A stretch of 64,000 nucleotides of DNA from contig JBLIEQ010000001.1 in the NCBI GenBank assembly GCA_047633175.1, forward strand, positions 248,001 to 312,000. The letters run 5' to 3'. Every line of letters begins with the position of its first letter. The stretch's first letter is position 1. Position numbers and translations under genes: made by a program. Source of the stretch: Motiliproteus sp047633175 (lineage in GTDB: Bacteria > Pseudomonadota > Gammaproteobacteria > Pseudomonadales > Balneatricaceae). The notes under the pieces are model-generated. The model saw nothing but the letters and a program-made list of their open reading frames with translations, was not told the DNA's origin and did not search any database. Shown in pieces: positions 52,485-61,983 of the stretch.

Positions 52485-53456
52485 CTATCTTTTATGCTTA
52501 ATCTGATCAACGATCTTGGCGGCCAGATTACGCCGCGACAGACCCAGCTTGCACGTGAAGGTCGGCACGCCATTCGCGGTCAGGGTTAACAACTCCGGGA
52601 CCTCGACCGGTATCACATCACCGACATCCATCTTAAGCACATCGCGCAGGGAGATCGGTCGTTTAGCGACGCACATCTCCAAGTTTACCTGGGCATCCAT
52701 AATATCTTCACGTAACGCGTTGATCCAACGATCATCTTTATCTTCGGAGTCACTCTGGGTGCCCGCATCCAGGACCTCTCTAATCGGCTCCAACATCGAG
52801 TAGGGGATCGTGATATGAAAGTCCCCGCCGCCGCCGTCCAGCTCTATATGAAAGCTGCTGACAACCACCACTTCACTGGGGCTCACGATGTTGGCCATGG
52901 ACGGGTTGACCTCGGAGTTAACGTATTCAAAATCGACCTTAAACACCGGGCTCCAGGCTTCGCGGAGGTCGATAAAGATCTGGTTTAACATCATCCGTAC
53001 AATACGGTTTTCGGTCGGTGTAAATTCACGCCCCTCGATCTTAGCGTGACGTCCATCACCACCGAAGAAGTTATCCACCAGTTTAAAGACCAGCTTGGCA
53101 TCCATAATAAACAGGCTGGTGCCGCGCAGCGGGCGGATCTTGACCAGATTCAAACTGGTCGGAACATACAGGGTATGGACGTACTCGCCAAATTTAAGGA
53201 TCTGCACCCCGCTGACGGAAACATCAGCACTACGGCGTAACAGATTGAACAGACTGATGCGGGTATATCGGGCAAACCGCTCGTTGATCATCTCCAGAGT
53301 CGGCATGCGACCCCGGACGATCCTGTCCTGACTGGTCAGGTCATAGGGGCGTGCGCCCTCGACCTCTTCATCGGCCTCAGTCTCGATATCGCCGTCGTCA
53401 ACGCCGTGTAGCAGCGCATCGATCTCATCTTGTGACAGTAGGTCTTGAACGCTCAT
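52485..53456 (-). CDS. fliM: Flagellar motor switch protein FliM
   Basis: The protein has 323 residues. The N-terminal CheY-binding peptide LSQDEIDALLHGV, the middle domain (INERFARYTRISLFNLLRR, FFGGDGRHAKIEGREFTPTENRIV) and C-terminal SpoA domain are complete. It follows fliL after 12 bp and precedes fliN by 90 bp. Confidence 0.97.
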   Translation of the reverse strand: MSVQDLLSQDEIDALLHGVDDGDIETEADEEVEGARPYDLTSQDRIVRGRMPTLEMINERFARYTRISLFNLLRRSADVSVSGVQILKFGEYVHTLYVPTSLNLVKIRPLRGTSLFIMDAKLVFKLVDNFFGGDGRHAKIEGREFTPTENRIVRMMLNQIFIDLREAWSPVFKVDFEYVNSEVNPSMANIVSPSEVVVVSSFHIELDGGGGDFHITIPYSMLEPIREVLDAGTQSDSEDKDDRWINALREDIMDAQVNLEMCVAKRPISLRDVLKMDVGDVIPVEVPELLTLTANGVPTFTCKLGLSRRNLAAKIVDQIKHKR

Positions 53457-53468
53457 GGCTACTGCAAC

Positions 53469-53984
53469 CTATTGCATCACAAAATTAGTGAAAAAGACTT
53501 CTTCGACACCCGGTCGCTGAATCTCCCGCTGCAAGATCTCCTGGATCGTTTGCCCCGATTCCTGGCGCAGCCGCTCTTTGCCTGCGGCCGTCTGGAGTTC
53601 GCTAAAGTTCTGGCTGGAATAGAGCCTCGACAACTCATGGATCACCAGCGGCATATGCGTGGCTAACGCATCGGCAATGCTCTGTTCACGGGTCATCGCT
53701 TCGGCATAGATCTGCAGGAAACGCTGACGACCGCTCTTCTCCGGCAGGTTAGCGATAAAAGAGGGTTTGCCGCCCAGGGTCCGCAGTTTGACGTAGATCG
53801 CCTCCTGACGAACCTCCACAACCGGCTCCGAGCCTTCGGACCCCGAGTTCGCGCCAAACAAAAACCAGGCAGCAGCGGCCGCTCCTACCAACAAGACGAC
53901 CACGGCCCCGATAATGATCAATAATTTAGGCGATATTTTTTTACTCTTTTCCGACCCCTCTTCAGGGTTTATCTCTTCAGCCAT
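53469..53984 (-). CDS. fliL: Flagellar basal body protein FliL
   Basis: The protein has 171 residues from the ATG at 53984 (GAGGAT seven bases upstream); the frame extends 25 residues further. A cytoplasmic acidic start, one membrane helix (LLIIIGAVVVLLVGAAAAAWFLFG), and a periplasmic domain ending QREIQRPGVEEVFFTNFVMQ. It supports stators. Confidence 0.95.
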   Translation of the reverse strand: MAEEINPEEGSEKSKKISPKLLIIIGAVVVLLVGAAAAAWFLFGANSGSEGSEPVVEVRQEAIYVKLRTLGGKPSFIANLPEKSGRQRFLQIYAEAMTREQSIADALATHMPLVIHELSRLYSSQNFSELQTAAGKERLRQESGQTIQEILQREIQRPGVEEVFFTNFVMQ

Positions 53985-54095
53985 AACATCCTCAAACCTA
54001 CATCTATGCCTCTGACAGAGACCTTGTTTGAACTCCAGCCTACCTTCGCAAACCGGCAACTATAGCATAAAACCTGCATCCGCCAGCAGCAGGGG

Positions 54096-55439
54096 TCACG
54101 CGTAATAATCGACCAGGGCTACGGAATTTTGCACTAATGACAGGCTTTCCGACTGCTGACCATTGCTATCTGACTCGGCACCTGCGATCCCGGTATCCGC
54201 CTGGCTTTCATCGTTGGCACTCCGGGATCCGGACTGATCCGATACATCGGTCTGACCTAATTGCAGCCCGCCTTCGGCCAGCATCTCACGCAACCTTGGC
54301 ATCTGCTGCTCCAGCACCTCACGCACATGCGCATGGGGGCTGACGAAGCTCAGACTGGTCTGATCACCCTGAAGAGTCAGCCTGACCCTGAGACTCCCCA
54401 GCTCCGGCGGATCGAGCCGCAACTCCGCGGTGCTGATATTTTGCCCCGCCATCATACTGATCCGTTCCGAGGCGGCAGGCGTCCAGGCCTGGCTCCCAAA
54501 ACGCTGGCCGAACCCAGGCTGCGCCGCAGCCACGCTCGGTGCCGCACTTGTTGCCTGATATGCCTGTTGCAACTGCGCCAAGCTGGCAGACGGGTTAGCC
54601 GCGGAGAGTGCTGTCGACTCTCCCCGTTCTGCGACCCGCTGTGAGTTCAGCATCCCCTTTACGGCTGCTTCGCTCTGCGCCAGTTTCTGCCCCTGTGCGA
54701 AAACGCTGTCGCGCAGCTCCTGCCAGCGTGCCAAACCCTGTTCCCGGACCTCCTGATGCGAACCCGCCTCTCCGCGCGGATCCAGTCCTGCAGCGGACTC
54801 CGCTCCGGCGCCCGTAAGAATCCTGCTTGCCGGCTGAGCCTCCTGGGTCGCCGAACTGCGACTGCCGGCGCCCGATGGCTCCACAGCCGCTACCGCTTTT
54901 CTGGCCTGAGCGCTGACTGTGGCAGCTGCAATCCGTGCCTGCTCCAGGGAGACTCTCCCGACAGCAGGGTCGATACCCACCCGAGATTCCTCTGCACCGG
55001 CCTCATTGGCGGCTAAAGCCTCCTTTGCAACCCCGGATCGATTACGTAATTTTTCTGCCAGCTGCAGCAACGCCTCGCCTGAGCCAGCATCGACACTCTG
55101 CTCTGTCTGATCCACAGCTCCGATAGTGCGCATCAATTCCAACAGGGCTGCTGCAGGCCCATCGGCCTGATCCGCAGGCGTCAGTTCGCCCTGCAGCTGC
55201 TCCGCAAATTCGACCAGGTCATCCAACAGCTCCGGCGGCAACGCCTCACCGTCTTGCGGCAAGAGGGGGCCGTCTGCCTGACCTTGAGTCTTATCGACCA
55301 GCGCCTGTAATTGCTGCATGATCTGCTCAAAAAGCGGATCCTCTCCACCGGCAGCCTGCCCTGTGGCGCCGGAGCGCTGCGCGGCCTGGGGCGCTGCGGC
55401 TTGAGGTGCTGCGGCCGTCATCATCGACATCGAAGCCAT
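54096..55439 (-). CDS. fliK: Flagellar hook-length control protein FliK
   Basis: The protein has 447 residues. A long Ala/Gln-rich N-terminal ruler precedes the FliK_C domain: ISTAELRLDPPELGSLRVRLTLQGDQTSLSFVSPHAHVREVLEQQMPRLREMLAEGGLQLGQTDVSDQS. It stops hook growth by acting on FlhB. It heads the fliK-L-M-N-O-P-Q-R-flhB unit with a sigma54 promoter upstream and AGGAGA as ribosome site. Confidence 0.95.
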   Translation of the reverse strand: MASMSMMTAAAPQAAAPQAAQRSGATGQAAGGEDPLFEQIMQQLQALVDKTQGQADGPLLPQDGEALPPELLDDLVEFAEQLQGELTPADQADGPAAALLELMRTIGAVDQTEQSVDAGSGEALLQLAEKLRNRSGVAKEALAANEAGAEESRVGIDPAVGRVSLEQARIAAATVSAQARKAVAAVEPSGAGSRSSATQEAQPASRILTGAGAESAAGLDPRGEAGSHQEVREQGLARWQELRDSVFAQGQKLAQSEAAVKGMLNSQRVAERGESTALSAANPSASLAQLQQAYQATSAAPSVAAAQPGFGQRFGSQAWTPAASERISMMAGQNISTAELRLDPPELGSLRVRLTLQGDQTSLSFVSPHAHVREVLEQQMPRLREMLAEGGLQLGQTDVSDQSGSRSANDESQADTGIAGAESDSNGQQSESLSLVQNSVALVDYYA

Positions 55440-55535
55440 CTAACTCTCCTAATAAGCCTACCCTGAATGAAGTTATCCAACCTTCTTCTCTAACACTTAT
55501 CTAACACTCATCCAACACGTTCTATCCAGAGGTCT

Positions 55536-55551
55536 TGCAAGGACGGGGCCA
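55536..55551 (-). promoter_or_regulatory. Sigma54 promoter of the fliK operon
   Basis: On the minus strand TGGCCCCGTCCTTGCA has GG-N10-GC spacing and the TTGCA -12 element. It is 97 bp before the fliK start and just past the end of fliJ. Confidence 0.72.
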
Positions 55552-55577
55552 AGCCTGACGACCAGGGGACACCGCAC

Positions 55578-56015
55578 TTAATCGCGTCGGGGGCGTAACA
55601 GGGCCAGTTCATCCATCTGTCGCTGCAGCTGCTTATCTTCCTTCCGCTGCTCCTGCTGCCGGGTGCGCTGAACCAGGGACTCCAGGGCGCGTTCTCGTCC
55701 ACGGGCCATCTGCCAGGCCTGCTTGGTATAGGTTAGCGTCTGCTCACAAAATTCTATCTGTTTGTGTTGCTGCTCCAGCGCATCGACCAGCCGCTGCTTG
55801 AAGGATTGCAGCCGCTGCAGCTTCTCGATAGTCACCCCTGCCTGGCCCGTTTTCAGCAGATCGTGCTGGTACTCCTGCAGATACACCTGCAACTGCTGCA
55901 ACTTCTGTTGCTCCGCCAGTAGCTGCTGCTGCGCCTGACCCAGCTGCAGCTCGGCCTGTTTTTTGCGCTGCTCCGCCAGACTCTGAACCGGCTGCAAGCG
56001 TCGAGATTTTTTCAT
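55578..56015 (-). CDS. fliJ: Flagellar export chaperone FliJ
   Basis: The protein has 145 residues, almost wholly coiled coil and rich in Gln/Lys/Arg (RLQPVQSLAEQRKKQAELQLGQAQQQLLAEQQKLQQLQVYL). It links FliI to FlhA. It follows fliI after 17 bp. Confidence 0.93.
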   Translation of the reverse strand: MKKSRRLQPVQSLAEQRKKQAELQLGQAQQQLLAEQQKLQQLQVYLQEYQHDLLKTGQAGVTIEKLQRLQSFKQRLVDALEQQHKQIEFCEQTLTYTKQAWQMARGRERALESLVQRTRQQEQRKEDKQLQRQMDELALLRPRRD

Positions 56016-56032
56016 CAGCTACTCCGGATCCG

Positions 56033-57409
56033 CTACTTGGGGGGACGCTTGAGCGCGAGGTTCGCCTGCTTGGGATCTGGGACCACCGGGTTTAATACCT
56101 GGTGCAGCTTCTGCACACTATCGCCAAAGCTGACCTTCTCATCGAGCCCCTGCTGCAGGAAGGCACGGAAATGCGGCACCCGCTCTATCGCTCGATCTAT
56201 CTCAGGATCAGAGCCGGGCTGATAGGCTCCGACACTGATCAGGTCGCGGTTCTGCGAATAACGGGAATAGATCTGCTTAAGCCGTTGCGCCATCCCCAGA
56301 TGCTGCGCCGACACCACCTGTGGCATCGCTCGACTGATAGAGGCCTCGACATCGATCGCCGGATAGTGCCCCTCTTCTGCCAACTGTCGCGACAGCACGA
56401 CATGACCATCCAGGATGGCTCGCGCCGCATCGGCAATCGGATCCTGCTGGTCATCACCCTCTGTCAGCACCGTATAGAATGCGGTAATAGAACCGCTGCC
56501 CTCGGCACCATTGCCGGCCCGCTCTACCAGTTTCGGCAGCCGTGCAAACACCGAGGGCGGGTAGCCCTTGGTCGCCGGCGGCTCTCCTACCGCCAGGGCG
56601 ATCTCGCGCTGCGCCTGGGCGTAACGGGTCAGCGAATCCATCAGCAACAACACGTTCTTACCCTGATCGCGAAAGTGTTCGGCGATGCGCGATGCCAGCT
56701 CCGAGGCACGCAACCGCATCAACGGCGAGTCATCGGCCGGGGACGCCACCACCACAGCCCGGGCCAGGCCCTTCTTACCCAGGCTATGATCGATAAACTC
56801 CTTGACCTCACGACCCCGCTCTCCGATCAGCCCGACCACAATGATATCGGCCTCGGTAAAACGGGTCATCATTCCCAGCAGCACACTCTTGCCGACGCCA
56901 GAGCCTGCAAACAAGCCCATCCGCTGGCCTCGGCCGACGGTCAGCAGCGCATTGATCGCCTTGATGCCGACATCCAGGGTCTTGTGTATCGGTTGACGTG
57001 ACAGAGGATTGATTTGCGGACCTCGCAGCCCTACTTCCGCCTCTGTCAGCAGCGGCCCTTTACCATCGAGCGGCTGGCCCGAGCCATTCAGCACCCGACC
57101 CAGCAACTGCGGCCCTACAGGCACGTTGCTGCTGCCGCTCATCGGCACAACCCTGGCTCCCGGATAAAGCCCCTCTACCGGCACCAGCGGCATCAGATAG
57201 AGCGTATCATTGCCAAAACCAACAACCTCGGCTTCGACCTGGGTATCGGCATCGACCTCGATTCGACAATAGCTGCCGACCGCCAGCCTCAGACCCCGCG
57301 CTTCCAGAGTCAGGCCGACCAGTCGGGTGATGCGCCCCTCAACCTGCGGTGACGGCGAGCGCAGTGGCAGACGACTGCGGTTCTGCAGGCGCTCAACCAG
57401 CGATAACAT
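56033..57409 (-). CDS. fliI: Flagellum-specific ATPase FliI
   Basis: The protein has 458 residues from the ATG at 57409 (AAAGGTGG upstream); a GTG three codons earlier is possible. Walker A GLFAGSGVGKSVLLGMM, RGREVKEFIDH and LLMDSLTRYAQAQREIALA are conserved. It powers export of flagellar proteins. The upstream gap to fliH holds a broken fliH duplicate. Confidence 0.97.
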   Translation of the reverse strand: MLSLVERLQNRSRLPLRSPSPQVEGRITRLVGLTLEARGLRLAVGSYCRIEVDADTQVEAEVVGFGNDTLYLMPLVPVEGLYPGARVVPMSGSSNVPVGPQLLGRVLNGSGQPLDGKGPLLTEAEVGLRGPQINPLSRQPIHKTLDVGIKAINALLTVGRGQRMGLFAGSGVGKSVLLGMMTRFTEADIIVVGLIGERGREVKEFIDHSLGKKGLARAVVVASPADDSPLMRLRASELASRIAEHFRDQGKNVLLLMDSLTRYAQAQREIALAVGEPPATKGYPPSVFARLPKLVERAGNGAEGSGSITAFYTVLTEGDDQQDPIADAARAILDGHVVLSRQLAEEGHYPAIDVEASISRAMPQVVSAQHLGMAQRLKQIYSRYSQNRDLISVGAYQPGSDPEIDRAIERVPHFRAFLQQGLDEKVSFGDSVQKLHQVLNPVVPDPKQANLALKRPPK

Positions 57410-57424
57410 CAGACCCACCTTTAA

Positions 57425-57585
57425 AAGCTTCTTTCCCCACCAGCAGCTGCTCTACCACCTGCTCTACCTGGGTAAAGCGCAAGCGTTTTTCTACTGTATG
57501 CCCCAAGAGAGTTCCCAAGAAAGTTCCCAAGAAAGTTCCCAAGAGAGGGTCGAGAAAACTGCTCTCCCACCGCACCCGTAGAAGT
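57425..57585 (-). pseudogene. Duplicated fliH 3' end with an inserted 12-bp repeat
   Basis: The segment repeats the last codons of fliH (LLRVRWESSFLD and VEKRLRFTQVEQVVEQLLVG against IRVRGECSFLDF and VEKRFTQVVEQLLVG). Between those blocks GTTCCCAAGAAA is repeated about three times (57511-57546), encoding LGTF units. An ATG overlapping the fliH stop (57602) opens a 69-codon frame through it into fliI. It is a scar of tandem duplication, not a known gene. Confidence 0.85.
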
Positions 57586-58389
57586 TCAATCAGCGACAGC
57601 ATCTTTGGCCCCCACCAGCAGTTGCTCTACTACCTGGGTAAAGCGTTTTTCTACGGTGAAGTCTAGGAAACTGCACTCCCCCCGTACCCGTATTCCGCCG
57701 CGTGTGAGCAGCGGATCGACCACGATCTCCCAAGGGGCCCGCTCCTGCTGACTAAGCTCTCGTAACAGGGCCTCATCATCGGCATGTACAAAAAAACACA
57801 GCTGCTGCGCCTGCTGCGGTAAGGCATCCAGCGACTCTTTCAGCGCCTGGCGCAACAACTCAGGACGCGTGGCCAGCTCCTGCTTAGTGACCGCCTCGGC
57901 AGTATCGACCACCAGCCTCAGCAATGCCTGCTCGAGCCCCTCAATCTGCTGCTCCAGAGGACTCTGCATCGCCTCCAGCATCGACTGCAAACGCGCCTTA
58001 AGTTCATTGATTTCGGCTTCGCCTCGCTGGTAGCCCGCCTTATAACCCACAGCCTTTCCCGTTTCAGCCCCCTTCTGATGACCCTCTCTGCGCCCTTCTG
58101 CCAGACCCTGGGTACGCCCCTGCTGCTGGGCCTGGGCGCGAAGCTTATCCATCTGCGCCACGGTCATAGGCCCCGAACTGACCGGCACACTGGCGCGCGA
58201 AGCCTTGGGGGAATCCTGCTGCTCATTAAAAGGGGAGCGAACCACGTGGGCGCCAGCAACCTGAGGAAATGCCCAGGCGGTCAGCGGCGGAAGATCGCGA
58301 GCGGATATCAAGTCGTCGGGTTTGTCTTTATTGCCCACTACTACCTCGATTCGACCCCGAAGAGTCACTGGCAGGCCGCTGAAAACCAC
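57586..58389 (-). CDS. fliH: Flagellar export regulator FliH
   Basis: The protein has 267 residues from a GTG at 58389 (AAGG upstream); a GTG at 58338 is also possible. PDDLISARDLPPLTAWAFPQV near residue 25, GxxxG-type repeats (GLAEGRREGHQKGAETGKAVGYKAGYQRG, 90-120) and the C-terminal domain ending FTVEKRFTQVVEQLL fit FliH. It controls FliI. Confidence 0.92.
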   Translation of the reverse strand: MVFSGLPVTLRGRIEVVVGNKDKPDDLISARDLPPLTAWAFPQVAGAHVVRSPFNEQQDSPKASRASVPVSSGPMTVAQMDKLRAQAQQQGRTQGLAEGRREGHQKGAETGKAVGYKAGYQRGEAEINELKARLQSMLEAMQSPLEQQIEGLEQALLRLVVDTAEAVTKQELATRPELLRQALKESLDALPQQAQQLCFFVHADDEALLRELSQQERAPWEIVVDPLLTRGGIRVRGECSFLDFTVEKRFTQVVEQLLVGAKDAVAD

Positions 58390-58439
58390 CTGCCTTACTA
58401 ATACATTTCATAACTATTCAGCATATGCATCGACATGAA

Positions 58440-58553
58440 ATTATGGAGCATTTGTTCCAAGAGACGCCGTGCTTATATATATATGGACCGATCCCTGTAG
58501 GCTTCGCTTTGGCTTCCTTGCCAAAGAGACTCTTTCCACAAACACTCCATAAT
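58440..58553 (-). mobile_element. 114-bp MITE-like element, copy 2
   Basis: The ends ATTATGGAGCATTTGT and ACAAACACTCCATAAT pair at 14 of 16 positions. It is over 90% identical to 27390-27501 in the reverse orientation, differing by about six bases and one extra TA. It lies in the 248-bp gap between fliG and fliH, so it must be transcribed with the operon. Confidence 0.85.
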
Positions 58554-58637
58554 TAATATAATAGCGAAAATAGCTGTACTGAACCGTGACTACCTTTCTA
58601 CAACCCGGGCGGCGTCCCTGGAGGCTGTGCTGCCCGG

Positions 58638-59642
58638 TCAGACCATCGCAGCGCCGCCGCCACCCAGCACCAGTTCGCCTTCATCGGCCAACCGTCGGGC
58701 CACGACCAGGATCTCTTTCTGCGCTTTTTCAACATCACTGACCTTCACCGGCGGTGCCGCTTCCAGATCATCGCGCAATAACTCTGCAGCCCGCTTGGAC
58801 ATGTTCTTGAACACCTTCTCCTGCAGCGCGGTATCGGCCCCTTTCAGCGCCAGGATCAGGATGTCCGTCGAGATCTCGCGAAGGATGACCTGGATACCCC
58901 GATCATCGACGTCCGCGAGGTTCGCAAACACAAACATCAGATCCCTGATCTCGTTGCCAAGATCCTCATCCACCTCATTGATCGATTCCATCACCGCGGA
59001 CTCGGTCGAGGTATCAAAAAAGTTCATAATATCCGCCACCACCTTAATCCCGCCCATGTTGGTCGTCTTAGTGGAGCCCGCACCCGAGAATTGACGCTCC
59101 AGAATATCATTGAGTTCCTTCAGGGCATTCGGCTGAACCGTTTCCAGGGCTGCGATGCGCATCAGAATATCCAGGCGCACACGCTCGTCGAAGTAGCTCA
59201 TCACCTCTGCGGCCTGATCGCTATCGAGATACGAGACCACGATCGCCTGGATCTGGGGATGCTCGTAGCGAATCACATCGGCGACCTGACGCGCCTCCAT
59301 CCATTTAAGCGTATCGAGTCCGCGGGTATTTCCGCCTTCCAGAATCCGGTCTATAACACCGGCCGCCTTGTCGGTACCAAGCGCCTGAGTCAGCACCGAA
59401 CGTATATAGCCATCGGCTCCCACCCCCAGCCCGGTCTGATTACCGGCACTGTTAAGGAAGTCGGTCATTACCATCTCGACATGGTCCTGCTGCACATTCG
59501 CCAGCGCGGCCATTGCCCCGCCGATACTCTGCACCTCTTTGGGCCCCATGTGCTTAAGCACCTCGGCCGCATCGCTCTCGCCCATGCTCATCAACAGGAC
59601 CGCCGAGCGCTCAAGCGCATTTAACTTACGACTACTGCTCAT
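58638..59642 (-). CDS. fliG: Flagellar motor switch protein FliG
   Basis: The protein has 334 residues with N (RSAVLLMSMGESDAAEVLKHMGPKEVQ), middle (EHPQIQAIVVSYLDSDQAAEVM) and C domains (FANLADVDDRGIQVILREIST, LALKGAD). It couples MotA-type stators to rotation. It overlaps fliF by 11 bp. Confidence 0.97.
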   Translation of the reverse strand: MSSSRKLNALERSAVLLMSMGESDAAEVLKHMGPKEVQSIGGAMAALANVQQDHVEMVMTDFLNSAGNQTGLGVGADGYIRSVLTQALGTDKAAGVIDRILEGGNTRGLDTLKWMEARQVADVIRYEHPQIQAIVVSYLDSDQAAEVMSYFDERVRLDILMRIAALETVQPNALKELNDILERQFSGAGSTKTTNMGGIKVVADIMNFFDTSTESAVMESINEVDEDLGNEIRDLMFVFANLADVDDRGIQVILREISTDILILALKGADTALQEKVFKNMSKRAAELLRDDLEAAPPVKVSDVEKAQKEILVVARRLADEGELVLGGGGAAMV

Positions 59643-61305
59643 CGGCTAGCCACTGCTTAACAACGTTTGCCACTCTGCCCGGATCCTCAGCCACCAGTGT
59701 ACGCACGGCATCGATCTGGCGCTGGTAGGAATCATTAGGCCCAGGCAACAGACTCTCACCCGAAACCCCCAGTTCAGACTCCTCTCCAAAGCCCCCGCTT
59801 GCGCCCCCGGTTATACCCTCGAGCTCGCCGCCGGAGATCCGATCCGGCGCTGGAGTGGAGCTTGCCAGGTTTTTCAAGATCGGACGCAACACTCCAAACA
59901 CCAGCACCAACACAAACAACACCGCCCCGCCCTGCTTAAGCAGAGACCAGAACCAGTCCTGCTCCCAGATAGCCACCTCAGGCATCGCCGAGACAGGGTC
60001 TGGCTCGGCGAAGGGGGTATTGATCACGTTGACGCTGTCACCCCGCGCCGCCGAATAGCCGACCGCATCACGCACCAACAGTGTCAGTCGCTTGAGGTCG
60101 TTCTCATTCCAGGGCCGCCGGGAGACCTCTCCACTGGCCGGATCACGCCGAACCAGGTCATCGACGGCAACCGCGACAGTTAACCGTCGCATACGGCCCT
60201 GCTGATGCTTGGTATAGCTGATCGTACGATCCAGTTCGTAGTTGCGCGTAGCCTGAGTGCGCCCACTCTCGCCATTACTCGAGCCGGCAACCGCGGCTGC
60301 AGCACCTTGCTCAGGCGCGATTGCAGCACCCGGAGGCTGATTGGCCAATGCACCCGGAACCCCGCCGCCGGCTGCAGAACCCTGACTACTTTCGGTCATG
60401 GTCTGCTCCGAACGCAGCGCCGGCAGATCCGGGCTATAGAGTTCATCGGTTTGCTCTACCGAGGTAAAGTCCACATCCGCAGAAACCTCTGCACGGAAGC
60501 GCCCCGATCCGACCACCGGGCCCAGAATTCCGCGAACGCGTCCGCTAAGCCGCTCTTCGACCTTGCGAATATAGTCCAGCTGTTTAGCAGCCAGGCCCAC
60601 ATCTTCGTCAATATTACGACTATTTAGCAGCGCGCCTTTCTGATCGACAACCGTCACATCGGCGACCTGTAACTCAGGAATACTGGAGGCCACCAGATTG
60701 GCGATCGAGGCGACCTGAATCTTCGTCAGCTCACGGCCCCCATAACGTTCAATAAATACCGACGCCGTGGGTTTACGGGCATCACGCACAAAGACCGAAC
60801 GCTTGGGCAGCGCCAGGTGCACTCGAGCCGACTTTATCGCCTGCAGGCTCGAAATCGTCCGCGCCAACTCGCCCTCAAGGCCGCGCCGAAAACGAGTTTT
60901 CTCCATAAACTGACTGGTACCGAGCGACTGCTCCTTATCCAGCAATTCGAAGCCAACGGTGTTATCACCCCCCAACCCCTCTGCCGCCAGCTTCAGGCGT
61001 GCCTGATGAATCTGATCGGCCGCCACCAACAACGCTCCGCTCGAATTATCGATCCGATAGGGAATCTGGCTCCGCTGCAAGGTATCGATAATCTCATTGG
61101 CATCGAGATTATTCAGGTCACCCAGCAGCGGCCGATAGGTGGTTTCTTGCGACCAAAGCACGACCGCAAACCCTATAGCCACACTGGCCGCCAAGCCAAC
61201 CATCAGCCCGATCTGGCGAAAAACGCCCAGCCGGTTAAAACCTGCCGCTGCGCCTAAACCAGTCCCCAGAGAGCCCGTCGTTGCCGGTGCGTTATTTACC
61301 GCCAC
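59632..61305 (-). CDS. fliF: Flagellar MS-ring protein FliF
   Basis: The protein has 557 residues with two membrane helices (about 30-50 and 440-460). YRPLLGDLNNLDANEIIDTLQRSQIPYRI and VHLALPKRSVFVRDARKPTASVFIE are typical ring-building motifs. The C-terminus binds FliG. It follows fliE after 16 bp. Confidence 0.97.
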   Translation of the reverse strand: MAVNNAPATTGSLGTGLGAAAGFNRLGVFRQIGLMVGLAASVAIGFAVVLWSQETTYRPLLGDLNNLDANEIIDTLQRSQIPYRIDNSSGALLVAADQIHQARLKLAAEGLGGDNTVGFELLDKEQSLGTSQFMEKTRFRRGLEGELARTISSLQAIKSARVHLALPKRSVFVRDARKPTASVFIERYGGRELTKIQVASIANLVASSIPELQVADVTVVDQKGALLNSRNIDEDVGLAAKQLDYIRKVEERLSGRVRGILGPVVGSGRFRAEVSADVDFTSVEQTDELYSPDLPALRSEQTMTESSQGSAAGGGVPGALANQPPGAAIAPEQGAAAAVAGSSNGESGRTQATRNYELDRTISYTKHQQGRMRRLTVAVAVDDLVRRDPASGEVSRRPWNENDLKRLTLLVRDAVGYSAARGDSVNVINTPFAEPDPVSAMPEVAIWEQDWFWSLLKQGGAVLFVLVLVFGVLRPILKNLASSTPAPDRISGGELEGITGGASGGFGEESELGVSGESLLPGPNDSYQRQIDAVRTLVAEDPGRVANVVKQWLADEQ

Positions 61306-61321
61306 TTAGCCAGCCTCCTGA

Positions 61322-61681
61322 TCAGATCGGCATCTTAGAAATATCTTCGTACGCCGCCACCAGACGGTTACGAACCTGGGTCATCGCCTCAAACGAGATA
61401 CTGGCTTTCTGCAGCCCGATCATTACCTGAGGGAGATCGACGCTCGGATCGCCCCGCTCATAAGCAGTCGACATTTTTTTGGCGCTCTGCTGGGTTTCAT
61501 TAACACCATCGACCGCACGCTTGAGCAGCTCACCAAAACCGCCGGCTTTGACCTCACCGACCTCTCCTGGCGCGGCGGCAGACGCGAAGCCACTTAATTC
61601 ACCCGCCCCCTGCTGAGCCTGAGATTTCAGGGCTCGCATCTGGCTCAGGACATTCTGAATATCAACTCGCTCAGCCATCAT
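61322..61681 (-). CDS. fliE: Flagellar hook-basal body protein FliE
   Basis: The protein has 119 residues: FGELLKRAVDGVNETQQSAKKM, VDLPQVMIGLQKASISFEAMTQVRNRLVAAYEDISKMPI. GGAGGGGAG lies just before the double ATG. It joins the MS-ring to the rod. It heads the fliEFGHIJ operon. Confidence 0.96.
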   Translation of the reverse strand: MMAERVDIQNVLSQMRALKSQAQQGAGELSGFASAAAPGEVGEVKAGGFGELLKRAVDGVNETQQSAKKMSTAYERGDPSVDLPQVMIGLQKASISFEAMTQVRNRLVAAYEDISKMPI

Positions 61682-61848
61682 CTCGACTCCCCTCCACCCC
61701 AGCGCTCAATCAGGTGCCAGTATTCTGGCGCAACTCTTTATAAATAATTAGTTCTGCAGCCCAAACGACAATAAAATGTCACTCCTGCGTGCATTTAACA
61801 AAAACCACGTGCCTGGTGCTTAATCTAGCAACCGTACAGCAACAACAA

Positions 61849-61864
61849 AGCAATAATCAGGCCA
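61849..61864 (-). promoter_or_regulatory. Sigma54 promoter of the fliE operon
   Basis: On the minus strand TGGCCTGATTATTGCT has GG-N10-GC spacing and a good TTGCT -12 element. It lies about 170 bp before fliE. The rest of the 302-bp gap (61682-61983) shows a G/A-rich tract at 61924-61980 and nothing else. Confidence 0.7.
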
Positions 61865-61983
61865 TACCCTGGCTTTAGAGACGTTTTTTTGTCGCCTGGC
61901 TACAGCGATTGATGTTTTATATAAGGGGGGAGGGGAGAAAGAGAGCGCGTGTGGGGAGAAGGAGAGTCAGGAGAGGGGAGCAC

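Noticed and set aside
57393..57602. 69-codon frame between fliH and fliI as a genuine gene
   Set aside because: Its sequence is a frameshifted copy of the fliH tail plus 12-bp repeats running into fliI; treated as a duplication scar.
61700..61720. Sigma54-like TGGCACCTGATTGAGC close to fliE
   Set aside because: GG to GC spacing is 11, not 10; the site at 61849 fits better.
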